The notes under the pieces are model-generated. The model was not told the origin of the DNA and searched no databases. It saw only the letters and a list, made by a program, of their open reading frames with translations. This document shows, piece by piece, positions 1 through 10,112 of a stretch of DNA of 64,000 nucleotides. The position numbers and the translations under genes were made by a program. Position 1 is the first letter of the stretch, and the number at the start of each line of letters is the position of its first letter. The stretch spans positions 62,001-126,000 of the forward strand of contig MEHQ01004329.1 of NCBI GenBank assembly GCA_008828725.1, written 5' to 3'. The DNA is from Saccharina japonica (lineage: Eukaryota; Sar; Phaeophyceae; Laminariales; Laminariaceae).

Positions 1-959
1 CTACTCTTTCTTTCTTCCGAACAACTCGTCACCGCTCGGCGACGTTCCGGAAGACAAAAAAAGGCCGTGTTCATACATATAATAGAAGGGCGTACTATCG
101 CGTTTTTTCTCTCAAAGCCACGACACATTTACAGGCTGCACCGAGATCACCGATGACTACTCGGATGGTTTGATTGTCCAGCTGTGCATGCTTTCACGAT
201 CATTGCGAGTGTTTTTTTGTACCCAGACCCCTAGACCCACCTGTTAAGTGCTGCTTGTCGGCGGGCGGCATGGGGCCATGAGTTGGTTTCCCCAGCCGTC
301 GAGTTTCTCTGAAATGTTTGTTTCAAGACCGAGCGACTAGATAGATAGGTTGTTGTAGGTCGGGTTGTCCGTACTGTGCGGTCAAGTCGGGTCACCCAGC
401 AGCGTCTCCGTGGGCATAAGCTGTAACAGGTTGCCCTTAGGAAAAATACTTCACTGTCATGCCATGCAGAGTTGTGATCACCGACCTTCCCCTACCGTGT
501 TACCCTTTCTTTGCCGAGGAGAAGCTAGTTGTTGCTGTATGTAACTGTTTTTTTTTCGGACAAAGCGTATACATACATACTGCTGCACATAGTGAAACGT
601 TTTTTGCTTCGCTGAGTGGAAACGCTTTCTCGTCCTAAGCGTGCCCGTGCTGCTGCTTGAGGACTGCTTCCGGTTTTGTTTTTTTTTCTGTCGGTGCGTA
701 CTAACTGTTGTTGTATACTTAGTGACGCTTGCCCTTACTACAAGTGTTGCTGCTGTTTCTTGTTTTCGTTCCCTTCGTATTGGTCTATTTTACGGTGACG
801 GCAATGCTGCTGCTGCCGCTGCTGCTGCTGCTGTGGTGGCAACGACCGTCGGCGGTGGCGGTGGTGCTGCTGCGCTTTTGACGGTGGTGTGGATGTTGGC
901 GGCGGCGGTGGCGCTACGCGGCGGCGCTGTGACGTATGATCTTGACGCACCGTGACCAG
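1..959. other. No identified gene; GC-rich triplet repeats
   Basis: No exon can be supported here. Positions 800-930 are an imperfect GCT/GGC/GGT trinucleotide run that is open in several frames on both strands, so the alanine- or proline-rich translations are uninformative. A 5' part of the gene proposed at 960-4949 could lie here, but I see no convincing start codon or splice pair. Confidence 0.5.
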
Positions 960-3900
960 GGTCGTCTGGCGACAGAAGCAAAGCGACTGAGCAGGCGAAG
1001 GGAAAAGGTGAGTTTTGTTTTTTTACGACCACGACTGTTGTGATGCCCGACGACATACGTCATTCTGCTGTCCCCGTCCGAGTGCTTTTCTGCTGTTGAC
1101 CATTGCGTCCAATATTCCTTTGGGAAATGCTCGCGATTGTTGTCGTACTCGGTCTCTGTTTAGGTTTTTTCAGGTATTTTTCTTCCGACTGCTGTATACT
1201 TCGTATACGTAGTCTTTTTTGTGCGTGCAGCTTATCCAATATTCAATGCGGGGGGCGGGGGGCGGGGGGCGGCATCCCTTTGACGATTCGGTTTGAGTTT
1301 CCTTTTTGTCTCTCTCTACCTCGCGTAGACTTGAAACGGAGTCCGCCGGCTTCTCCTGACCCTTGCGGGTGGTGGAGCTATACGAAGCATATCGGTTGCG
1401 TTTATTCCGCGAATATCTGTATCTGATGTATTGATACGTGCTCCGTGTCAAGCCCTTGAATGCCCCGATATCAAGCATGCCCCTACGATACGCCAACGTA
1501 TGGGGTTTTCTGTGCCTCTTACGCGTTCCTCAGCACGTGCTCCGCTCACCAGCTAGAGTAGGAGAGACGGAAAGTTCGGATGTAGCCCATTTTGTTGTTT
1601 TTCTGCGCATAAATCTGTGTATACACCCCCGCCCGTCCCCGCCATTTTGACGAGCCGGGGACCACTCCCCCTCCCCCATTTTTTCTCTCGGCCACAGTCA
1701 TTTGCTTCGCCAGATCGCCCCTGACGTAAGTTAATATTACAAATAACTATTAATAAACAGCAGCCGTGAGATCGAGGATTTCGTCAAAACTCATATTTTC
1801 AAGCTGTATGTGATGATATTATACGTCGATCGTTTATGTGTACCCCCGCGTAACCGCCCATAAACCGGCGTTACATACGAAGTATACGAGTACGTACACA
1901 TGACCCGTGGGCCCTCTTTTTTTTTTTTGTTCTCCCACATTTTTTTGTTTTTATCTCGACCGCATTTCGTTTGTTTCGCCAGGTCAATTCCGCGCACTCG
2001 GCGCGCGTCAACACCTTGCGGTCCATGTTTCGCGCAAAGGTGAGCGGCCTTGTCCGTCCCCCCATGACACCGTGTGCCTCGAAGCTGGGAACCAATTTAA
2101 TGGCTCATCCTACGGTAGAGGTTGCACTTGATTATAGTATAGTATAGTATAGTGTAGACTACGTACAGTAGGATAGTATAGTATAGTATAGTATCGTATA
2201 GTATAGTATAGGCTCCATATTTTCTGACCTGTCTAGCTCCTCGAGTGAGCAACTGCAGGTCGGTACGTACGGTTATTTCACCTTCGTGTAGTTTGGTTAG
2301 GGCCACTGTAGCAACACGATATTGCCTGCCTATTGCTGCTGGGCGCTCCCGCTGCTCGTACGTAGAGGGTTGGTAGCATCAACGTTGTATCGTTGTGTTG
2401 GTCGCTATCCCTTATATCCCTTGTGTCCCGTATATGTCTTATATGTCTTACATATCTTGTATGCCTTATATCCCGTATATCCCGTACATCCCGTACATCC
2501 CGCCCCTTATATCCCTTAAATCCCTGATATCCCTTATATCCCTTATATCCTATTACGTCCCGTATATCCCTCATATCCCTTATAGGCCTCATATCCGTTA
2601 TACCCCTTGTATCCCCTATATCCCCTATATCCGGTATACCCCTCATAAATATCCCTTATATCCTGCATTTCCCTTGTATCCCTCATATCCCTGTGTCCCT
2701 TAAAATGTACCTTAAAAAGGGGTCCGAAAAGGAGTTGATCTCACACTGCCTCGTCCCAAAGGCATTAACATTTCAAACATTCCTAGGGCTATGTATCTCA
2801 GGGCCGCCGCTGTATCATTCGTCCAACGTAACCGGCCGGTTTTTTATTTCGTGGCGACATTGGTTTGTGCGGGGTGCGCGGCAACGGTGCCGTAGTAGTG
2901 TCTGTTCTGGCTGGCTTCTCTCGGAAGGGTGAGATCAACGTCAACCGCATCCACCTATATATCGGACAGATATATCGATTCCTGTGCATGATCTAGATAT
3001 TTCAGGGCAGATAATATCCTTATCTGTATGATCTGTATGATCCGTATGATCTGTATGATCAGTATGATCTGTATGTTCTATAGCTCGTCATGTTGCCGGG
3101 TGAGAGCCGTATAATCTGCATGATTTAGGACATGTTTACTCGGTTGGACCTGTGCTGTACAGATCCTGCACAGCACCTCAGAACGACACGTTAGGATTCG
3201 GATGATCTGAATGATATATCGGTACACGATATGTACATGATCTGTAGATTATCTATATGTTCGACGTGTGAAATATTCGCAACACGGGACAAAAAAAAAA
3301 ACGGTGTCACAATATATATATATATATATTAAGAGAGGGATGAATCCAACCTTTAAGTAAAATGAAGCAGTACACTGAAGAACAGCACGCTTACGCCCAT
3401 CCTTGGCGATGCGCTTGCATTCCAGTGTTACAAGAGACACAAAAAAGAGAGACGACAATACTATCTACCCTGTAAAAGAGGTTCGCAGGTCAGACACGCA
3501 CACACACATTTCGGTGTTTAGTTGGCCGTAGACGTAGCTCGGACAGACTGTAGAGAAATTCGCGCGCGCGTGTTCGGTGGTGAAGCGCAAGGGCAGTATT
3601 CAAGCAGCTTCTCGCGGAGAGGCGTCATCCGTATCCGTCATCAAACAGTCACCCGGCTGGTCCTATGCTGGCGATTGCCGCGTATGCCACCCTTGCCCAT
3701 TTTTATCCAAAAGGCGTCGGGAAACGACCTTTTTTACTGGCCATCGTCAAGTCACACCCCTAGGACCCAACACTAAAACTAGTATCTATAGTGTTTCACC
3801 CTACTAGCAGTGTCTCTCTTCATATATATACGAGTATCTGTAACTTTTCACCGTTATTTTCAGTTTCCAGCTCTCTGGACAAACCGTGGTCACAAGCCTC

Positions 3901-4949
3901 TTCCCTTCTCCCCCCCGGCACAAACACGCCTTCGTTTTTATCTAGTGGAGGGCTCTGCATTGCTAGCACTGCTCGTCGGTTTTCATCGAATTTTCATAAT
4001 TTTGCTAGCTCACGCTCTCGCTCTTTCCGCGATGAGAAAAGGGCACATAAAATTACTTTGTTTTTTGCTTTTTCTCTCTTTGAGAACCCGCGGGGATTCG
4101 AACCCCGACCCCATGCGCTATTAATAGTGGTCTTCGAGGTTCAACCACTAGACCACCAGGGCGACCGACCGTCCGTCCATCCGTTCGTCGTAGGCCTGAA
4201 CAGTCGTTTCCTGACATGTTTTATTTTTTTCTATTTTCTTACGCTTCGTGTGGCAATCGCGCGCGCGCATCTCAGGACGTCACCGAGGACGACATTCCAG
4301 TTTGGGAGACAACGCACCAACAACTACTTGTCGTGCAGGTAAGGTGCTTGAACTTCAAAAGTCTGTGGCTAAAAAGTAACCAAACATGGCCACTGTTAAC
4401 CTGTCCTTACTTGGGGATGGATTTGTCTCTGGCAGTGCCAAACGAAGGACCCTTGGCCGAGTAGCGTGCTGTAGAGCAACGGCGCGGTACAGTGCAGTGT
4501 GAAGGGAAGTGCATGGAGTGACAAATGCAGCCTTTGGGAAACGCATTTACCTTTTCGAACGGTAGTATAAAAGCCGGGTCGCGTAACGTCGGTGACGTCT
4601 ATTATTGTGTACGTCGCTGTTGCCGGGGCGGGCTATATATGTATCATATGACCGGATATATATTCGAAGTATCCTCACATTGCGGAAACTCGATGCATCA
4701 TAAAAAAAAAACATGCGTTTGCCCCCGCCCCCTCCCCCCCTCCCGCCATTCCCGAACTCCTGTCCGACTCCCGTGCTTCGTTCTTGGATGCAGGCAACGG
4801 AAGAATACTTGTCGATGTGCCGAATTTGGTTGAATACCATGGATTCCGCCGTGCTGATTTTCAACTATTGGAAGGTCAACCTCAAGGGCGACGACATCGC
4901 CTTCGAAGGAGGAAACGTCACGTCCGAAACAAACCATTTTTTTTCTTGA
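960..4949 (+). CDS. Putative unidentified multi-exon gene, partial
   Basis: I do not recognise the product. Several short + strand segments have an acceptor, an open phase-0 frame and a donor. They are 960-1007 (GRLATEAKRLSRRREK, donor GTGAGT), 1983-2039 (19 codons, begins VNSAHSARVN, acceptor after a pyrimidine tract, donor GTGAGC), 4276-4338 (21 codons, DVTEDDIPVWETTH then QQLLVVQ, donor GTAAGG) and 4794-4949 (begins ATEEYLSMCRIWLNT, acceptor preceded by a long C/T tract, open to a stop at 4947-4949). Possible mini-exons lie at 1456-1500 and 1716-1727. All are phase 0, so they join without frame loss, and the composition looks like soluble protein rather than repeat. The start, the 3' end and intermediate exons are unknown. 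An open stretch at about 5085-5290 could belong to the same gene. It may be chance, because acceptors are common in such sequence. Confidence 0.35.
2130..2215. repeat. (TATAG)n microsatellite
   Basis: Imperfect pentanucleotide tandem array of TATAG units, broken once near 2155-2175. Confidence 0.9.
2399..2700. repeat. TATCCC-type minisatellite
   Basis: About 300 bp of short degenerate units related to TATCCCTTATATCCC. It stays open in several frames and gives repetitive Tyr-Ile-Pro translations, so those are not taken as genes. Confidence 0.9.
2945..3190 (-). mobile_element. CACACCTCG-family MITE, degraded copy
   Basis: Minus-oriented copy of the element best seen at 18898-19170. It keeps the ATCTGTATGATC units, the GCCGGGTGAGAGCCGTATA segment and the paired TGTACAGATCC segment. 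Clear termini are not visible. Confidence 0.6.
4083..4163 (-). other. tRNA-related sequence (SINE head or tRNA pseudogene)
   Basis: Read on the minus strand it has a good A box (TGGTCTAGTGG) and a perfect B box (GGTTCGAATCC) inside a fully paired T arm (CGGGG/CCCCG). The acceptor ends do not pair and no normal anticodon arm forms, so it is not a functional tRNA. A related copy lies at 55487-55560. Both share CGCCCYGGTGGTCTA, which suggests a tRNA-derived SINE family. Confidence 0.55.
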
Positions 4950-5488
4950 AGGGGCGTTACATACTGTTTTTGTGACGTTTCGTAAGCGGTAGGCGTTGCC
5001 GTGTTTGTATTTTATAGTACGTAGTGAGTGTGGATAGATACTGCAGGATGGATGCTTGCCCCCCTGTGTCGTGCACAGCATCGCGCCCAGCCGCCTGCCC
5101 ACGCGGTTATTTTTATCCCCAACCTTGTGGCGGCATGCTTTGTTTATGTCAGCCCTCAGTCAGTGCCACGAGAGCGTGGCCCCGTCGAAACAGCACCGCG
5201 TGTACGCCGCACCACGAGCCACACGAAGGATAACGCCTACTTGGAAACGGATGTTGCCGTGTCTTGCCCCCTGGTCGCGGTCCCACGTGACAGGCGTTTC
5301 CTTTTCCTTTTCTGTTTTTTTGTTTTGTTTTGTTTTGTTTTGTTTTGTTTTGAGATTACGACGTACCTGGTACTCGTCAGGAGGGTTGTACTGACGTCGC
5401 TTTTTTTTTTTTCCGGTGGTGGAAGGATATGAGGGCTGGCTGCTTAGGGTCTGCCGTACCTGCGCGAGAGGCAATATTTCTCGCTTCT

Positions 5489-5735
5489 GACAGATCATGG
5501 ATCTCGATCATCTAGTTCCTCGCCTGCCGTCGTGAGAGGTTGTACAGGATCCGTGTACGAGTACAGATCCTCTCCAGGAAACGCGTGCTATTAACAGATC
5601 ATGCAGATTGTACGGCTCCCACCCGGCAACATGAGCTAGATCATACAGATCACACAGATCATAACAGATCAGGAATATATCGGCCCTGAAAGGTCTAGAT
5701 CATCAAATGGAAGTCGATGATCTGCCCGAGGTTGG
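5489..5735 (+). mobile_element. CACACCTCG-family MITE
   Basis: Matches the internal order of the family: ATCATCTAGTTCCTC, CTGCCGTCGTGAGAGGTTGT, paired CAGGATCC/CAGATCC, CCCACCCGGCAACATGAGCT, several GATCATACA units, then GATCTGCCCGAGGT. The left terminus is eroded. Confidence 0.75.
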
Positions 5736-6271
5736 AAAATATGTATACGAACCCGCATATAGTCATAGCTGCGGGAGCTAAACCCAACCATGGTTGGTTC
5801 ATTTTTCATTGGGTTCCTAGGATCGAGTCTTCATTCATTGGTCATAGGGTTTCTAGGCCCCGAGTATTTTATGATCGGTGCCCAGGCGCATATCTACTCG
5901 TGCGTCGCATTGCAGTATAGTGACAGGTGATTAAACTCTTGCTCGTGTCTCATTATATAGCAGCACGGCGGCAGTGATTGAGTGGTTACTGTTACTACGT
6001 GGTGTTCCCTGCCGTAGGCAAAAGCGTCCGCCTGAATGAAGCGTGACGCTGTTAGCATAATCTATCCCCCTTTTTTTTTGTTTTGTTTTTTTTGTTTTTG
6101 TTTTGAGGCACCACATAAGACGTGCGATTTTGAATTTTACGCGAGCTGTTTTTATACGAGGGAGATCGAACGATGATACAAGTTGGTTCGTCTAGTTGTT
6201 GACATTCCGCGACGCTTGTTTTGTCTCGAAAGCGACGACGCACAGCAGTACTCCTCACACAGAGTACGGAG

Positions 6272-6446
6272 CAGTAGTGGTCCCTCTATAGTGCCGGTTG
6301 TCCGCTATAACAGTGCCTGTGGAATCGCTGGACACGGATGGGATTCATCAAGTGTGGCGATGTGCGGAGTAGTGCCGGTTGCCGCTATATATAGTGCCGG
6401 TATTAACTGGCGCATACCGGCACTACGTATAGAGGGACCACTACTG
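6272..6446. mobile_element. MITE with CAGTAGTGGTCCCTCTATAG termini
   Basis: The left end reads CAGTAGTGGTCCCTCTATAG and the right end is its inverse, CTATAGAGGGACCACTACTG-like, enclosing repeated GTGCCGGT motifs. Other copies are at 15993-16208, 32738-32914 and 54790-55094. It is too short to code for a transposase. Confidence 0.75.
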
Positions 6447-7537
6447 TACAGGGAGCAGGCGTGTGTATATACCTATTCCCACGAATGCTGCCCTGACCCT
6501 TTTAGTACCGCGCTGCACAGAACGAGACGTATATCCACAAGGGGGGTCCGAGCAAATGTCATTTAGGGGTGGTGGTGCCTTATTATTTTCTGGGCTCCTC
6601 ACATCGTGAGGAGCTCAGTCAGAGTATCACCCGAAGCGTGAACTTCGAAGAAAATTGTGCGCGCAACCCACGACCAGTTCAACGATTGTACGTAGTAGTC
6701 AGAAAATATGATTGCCTCAAAAGGCAAAAACTAACTTCAACCCCTAACTACCGTGGGATGAGTCAGTCTGCGTCATAGCTTGATCTCCCTTCTTCTATCT
6801 CAACCATTCCCGTACGGGTTTCTGCTCGAAAGCAAAACGCTATGCTCGCGCGTGGTGTCGAGAGCCCTCGGCTCGATTTGCGCACACAGGGACACCCCCC
6901 GAGATATTCTAGCAACCAAACACAATGCCTGGTAAACGGATAACCTTTGGTGTGTTCTCAACCGTCTACGATTAGTAGTTAGTGTGAGCGCCCAGAAGTT
7001 CGGTGTCACAATTCTTGCGCCGGTGCCGTACGAGTCCTCGTTGCATTGCAACCATTGTGATGACACAGACACCAAAATTGCATTACCCGCCACTCCCGCA
7101 GTTGGCACAGGCTATAAGATAAGAGGTGCACCATTTTTTTTCGGAGGTTTTTCCCTTGAGGAGCGCTCTTTACCGCATCCAGAAACTGTTTTTTTCAGAA
7201 AAAAAAAAAAGGAAGTGCAACCCGATGAACTACTGTAGGTATAAGAATGTTCATATTGCGAAAAAAATAATGGCATTCCGACAATTTTGGGTTAAGGGGC
7301 CCGGTCATCCAGAAAAACAAGAGCCCCAAAAAAAACGTGCTACTCCTATCGTGGCACGTCTCGGTTGCCGTTGCTGAGATCGTCACTTCGTATCGCCAAC
7401 TTTCCCCTCTGTGAAGTCCCCAAGAAGGTTAATTTTGGTGGTGAGGGCCTCTGTCGTATTTTTACGTGCGGAGTCATCAATCTTCACACGAAAAAAAAAT
7501 GTTTTCTTTCTTGTCCCCGGAGCGTTTTACGTGCGCA

Positions 7538-7622
7538 GGGGCGGGGGCGGGGGGGGCGTACTCATTTGTTGCTTGCCTTACTTATTTGACCATTGACCAC
7601 GCATCCCTTTCGAGACGGAGCA
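7538..7622 (+). repeat. G-tract-bounded repeat D, short form
   Basis: After a poly-G run comes GTACTCATTTGTTGCTTGCC, then TTTGACCATTGACCACGCAT and CCCTTTCGAGACGGAGC. This is the short form of the repeat seen in full at 13740-14453. Confidence 0.7.
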
Positions 7623-8104
7623 TCGTACGTTGTTTCCATATATTACATAGAAAGGGGGTTGTGTTGTCTTCCGCGGCACCTCGTTCAAGTAGAACGTCCG
7701 GTCCTATGCTTACTTATACGCTAAACGCAACAAAATACACGTACGTACGAGTGCGTGTAAACAATCACACGTTTGTGCGGTTCGCGCCGCCGTCGTCTTG
7801 CCGACGGCTGCAAGCATATATATATGCTGCAACTAAACCGCATCCACCCGCTTGCAAGCACGCGGGTGCGGCGCAATACATCGTGTGGTGATCGCACCAC
7901 ACGCCAGGGGCAATCCAAAGCCCCAAAGCGGTACGAGTATCGTTAAACCAACGACCTCTCTCTGCACGCTGCTGTACACCACACACAATACACGACGGGT
8001 CGTCGAAGGACCACCATGCCCAAAACCGACGGTCTGTTCACGACCAGGGCGACTTCCGCACACCTATTACTGGACCACAAGCCGCTCGCAAAAATGAAAT
8101 ATGA

Positions 8105-8232
8105 TTACGGGGGGGCTAATGATGTAGTAATCAGAACCATATGTGGTGTTTACACATTAGGGGGGATGTACGATTTTTCGGTTCATCGTGGGTTCTGATG
8201 TACTGCATACGCCCCCCACCCGTAATACCTGA
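8105..8232. mobile_element. Short inverted-repeat element E
   Basis: GGGGGG-bounded segment with the inverted pair AATCAGAACC ... GGGTTCTGAT and the core ACATTAGGGGGGATGTA. A second copy is at 39105-39172. Confidence 0.5.
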
Positions 8233-8727
8233 ACCGGCAGCGTGCCAAGTGGCCGGCCTCACACGCCGTGCTGCGTGGCCCGCAGACACCGTCGCGGTAA
8301 GCCGTGTTCATCGTAACAGTGCTTACCATCTGAGAGGGCAAACAAGGGAGACGTGTGTACGTAAAACCTCTCTTGAAGGCTCACATCGAACGTCTTGGCT
8401 GATCGTTTACTTTCGTGACTGTCGAACCACCACACCTCTGAAAACGGAAAACACCGTGCAACATGCAGAAAGACAAACTGAACCGGCACCGTGCCTAGTG
8501 CCGGGCTTCTTCACACGCCGTGCTGCGCGGCACCACGACACTGCTGCTGTAAGCCGTGTTCATCTCATCATGGCAGTACTTACCATTTAAATAGGGCAAA
8601 GAAGGGAGACAGACATGTATCGTGCAACTTCCGTTGACTGCTTGCCTCTCGCCGGATGTCTCGACTGATCGTTTGTCTCCGTAGCTATCAATAACGCCTC
8701 TGAAAACGGAACACCATGCAGCAAACA
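8229..8727. repeat. Diverged 249-bp tandem duplication
   Basis: Two head-to-tail copies, 8229-8477 and 8478-8727. Each begins CTGAACCGGCA, and both share CACACGCCGTGCTGCG, GTAAGCCGTGTTCATC, GTGCTTACCATCT-like, GACTGATCGTTT-like and CCTCTGAAAACGGAA-like blocks. Substitutions and small indels show that the duplication is old. Confidence 0.85.
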
Positions 8728-9523
8728 GAAAATGCATGTCCGGTAGGGCCCCTTTGGCCGCATCGCTTGCTTGGCATCTAGTTAAAGCACCAAATATCTA
8801 CGAACCCGCTTCAGCGCAGACGTCGTATTTTCCACACGCGAGGTGATGGCAGCGAGGCGGGGAACCAAGGCCTATCGCACAAACTTGTTATTATCCGTAA
8901 CATCATGTCAGCAACGCCGGGTGTAAAAAACAACGCTCTCATTTTCACGGGAGCAAATAATCGTGGTGGGGGGCGGGGGGCGGCAGCCGAATCACGCAAT
9001 GTCCCCCAACTACTATAGATAACGCCACACTACAATTATACGGTAACGTACTTCCAACATATATACAAGCTCTAGCAGCAGCAGCACAACCGCAACATAA
9101 GTGGCGGCAGTACTAGAGCCCACGGAATACCCCGAGCGAAACAAACGCTCTATATTTAAGTTCCCATCAACACCGCAAGCGCTTCACGGTCCTCAATGTG
9201 TTCCCCATGAAACCCGCATACTTCCTATCAGCTCCGCAAGCGCGTCACGATCTTAAATGTGTTCCCACCCACTCCACAGGCGCTTTCCAGACGTACACCA
9301 ATCTTAAAGCACCGAGCGCTTGCTCACGAACATCCACCGCGCAATCCTCCAAGTTCCATGACAAGGCGGATTGTTACAACCCCACAGAGCGCGCGGGGCA
9401 CCGATGACACTTAAAAACGACGTGCCCGCGCCACCGACGGCAAGACACGTTGCAACTGTAATGTCACAAGGAAAATCAAGACACAGCAGTACAAAGAAAA
9501 AAAATACCAACATCACACATCAC

Positions 9524-9575
9524 ATTACGCTACGCTACGCTACGCTACGCTACGCTACGCTACGCTACGCTACAT
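9524..9575. repeat. (TACGC)n microsatellite
   Basis: About ten near-perfect TACGC units. Confidence 0.95.
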
Positions 9576-10112
9576 ACCGTCTACAACTAATGTTCCTATA
9601 ATACACACCACACGAACCAACAGCCCCTCGAGGACGGCAGCTTATTCGCGTACCGACGAAAGACACAGAAAAATCTCTCTCGCCTATTTACACCGCCGTT
9701 TCCCGGATGGGTTAATCCGGGACGCGGGAGGGAAGGGGTTGGAAGAGGAGGGGGTGACCACGCGGTACGGCAAAAGGGGTACATGTAAAGCAACCAAAAA
9801 AATGTTTCCCAGATTGTTTTCGCTTTAGATAAGACCTTAACCTCGTCCAGCACCAAAACACTGAGAAACAAGGGCAAAAGCTAAGGTCGACACGTACACA
9901 ATTCATCCCATGGGCTGACGTAGGCACCTAACGGAAACGATATTATACATACGAGTCGGTTCCAAATACAGTGGGGTGGGGGTATGATAGCTCCTCAGGG
10001 CAGGCGCCCCTGCCCCGTCCGTGATGGCTGTTTGGGCTTAAAAAGTGCACCAAATTCCTACCGTAGCCCGGCTCAGTTCGGCGGGTGAGAAACTCAAAGG
10101 CAGATAGACCGG

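Larger units (their letters stand above)
5250..10112. other. Gene-poor region 3' of the peptidase gene
   Basis: No exon with credible splice sites or recognisable product was found on either strand. The stretch holds TTTTG-rich runs (5300-5350), the MITE copies listed separately, a diverged 249-bp tandem duplication (8229-8727), a TACGC microsatellite and short low-complexity open frames. Confidence 0.5.
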
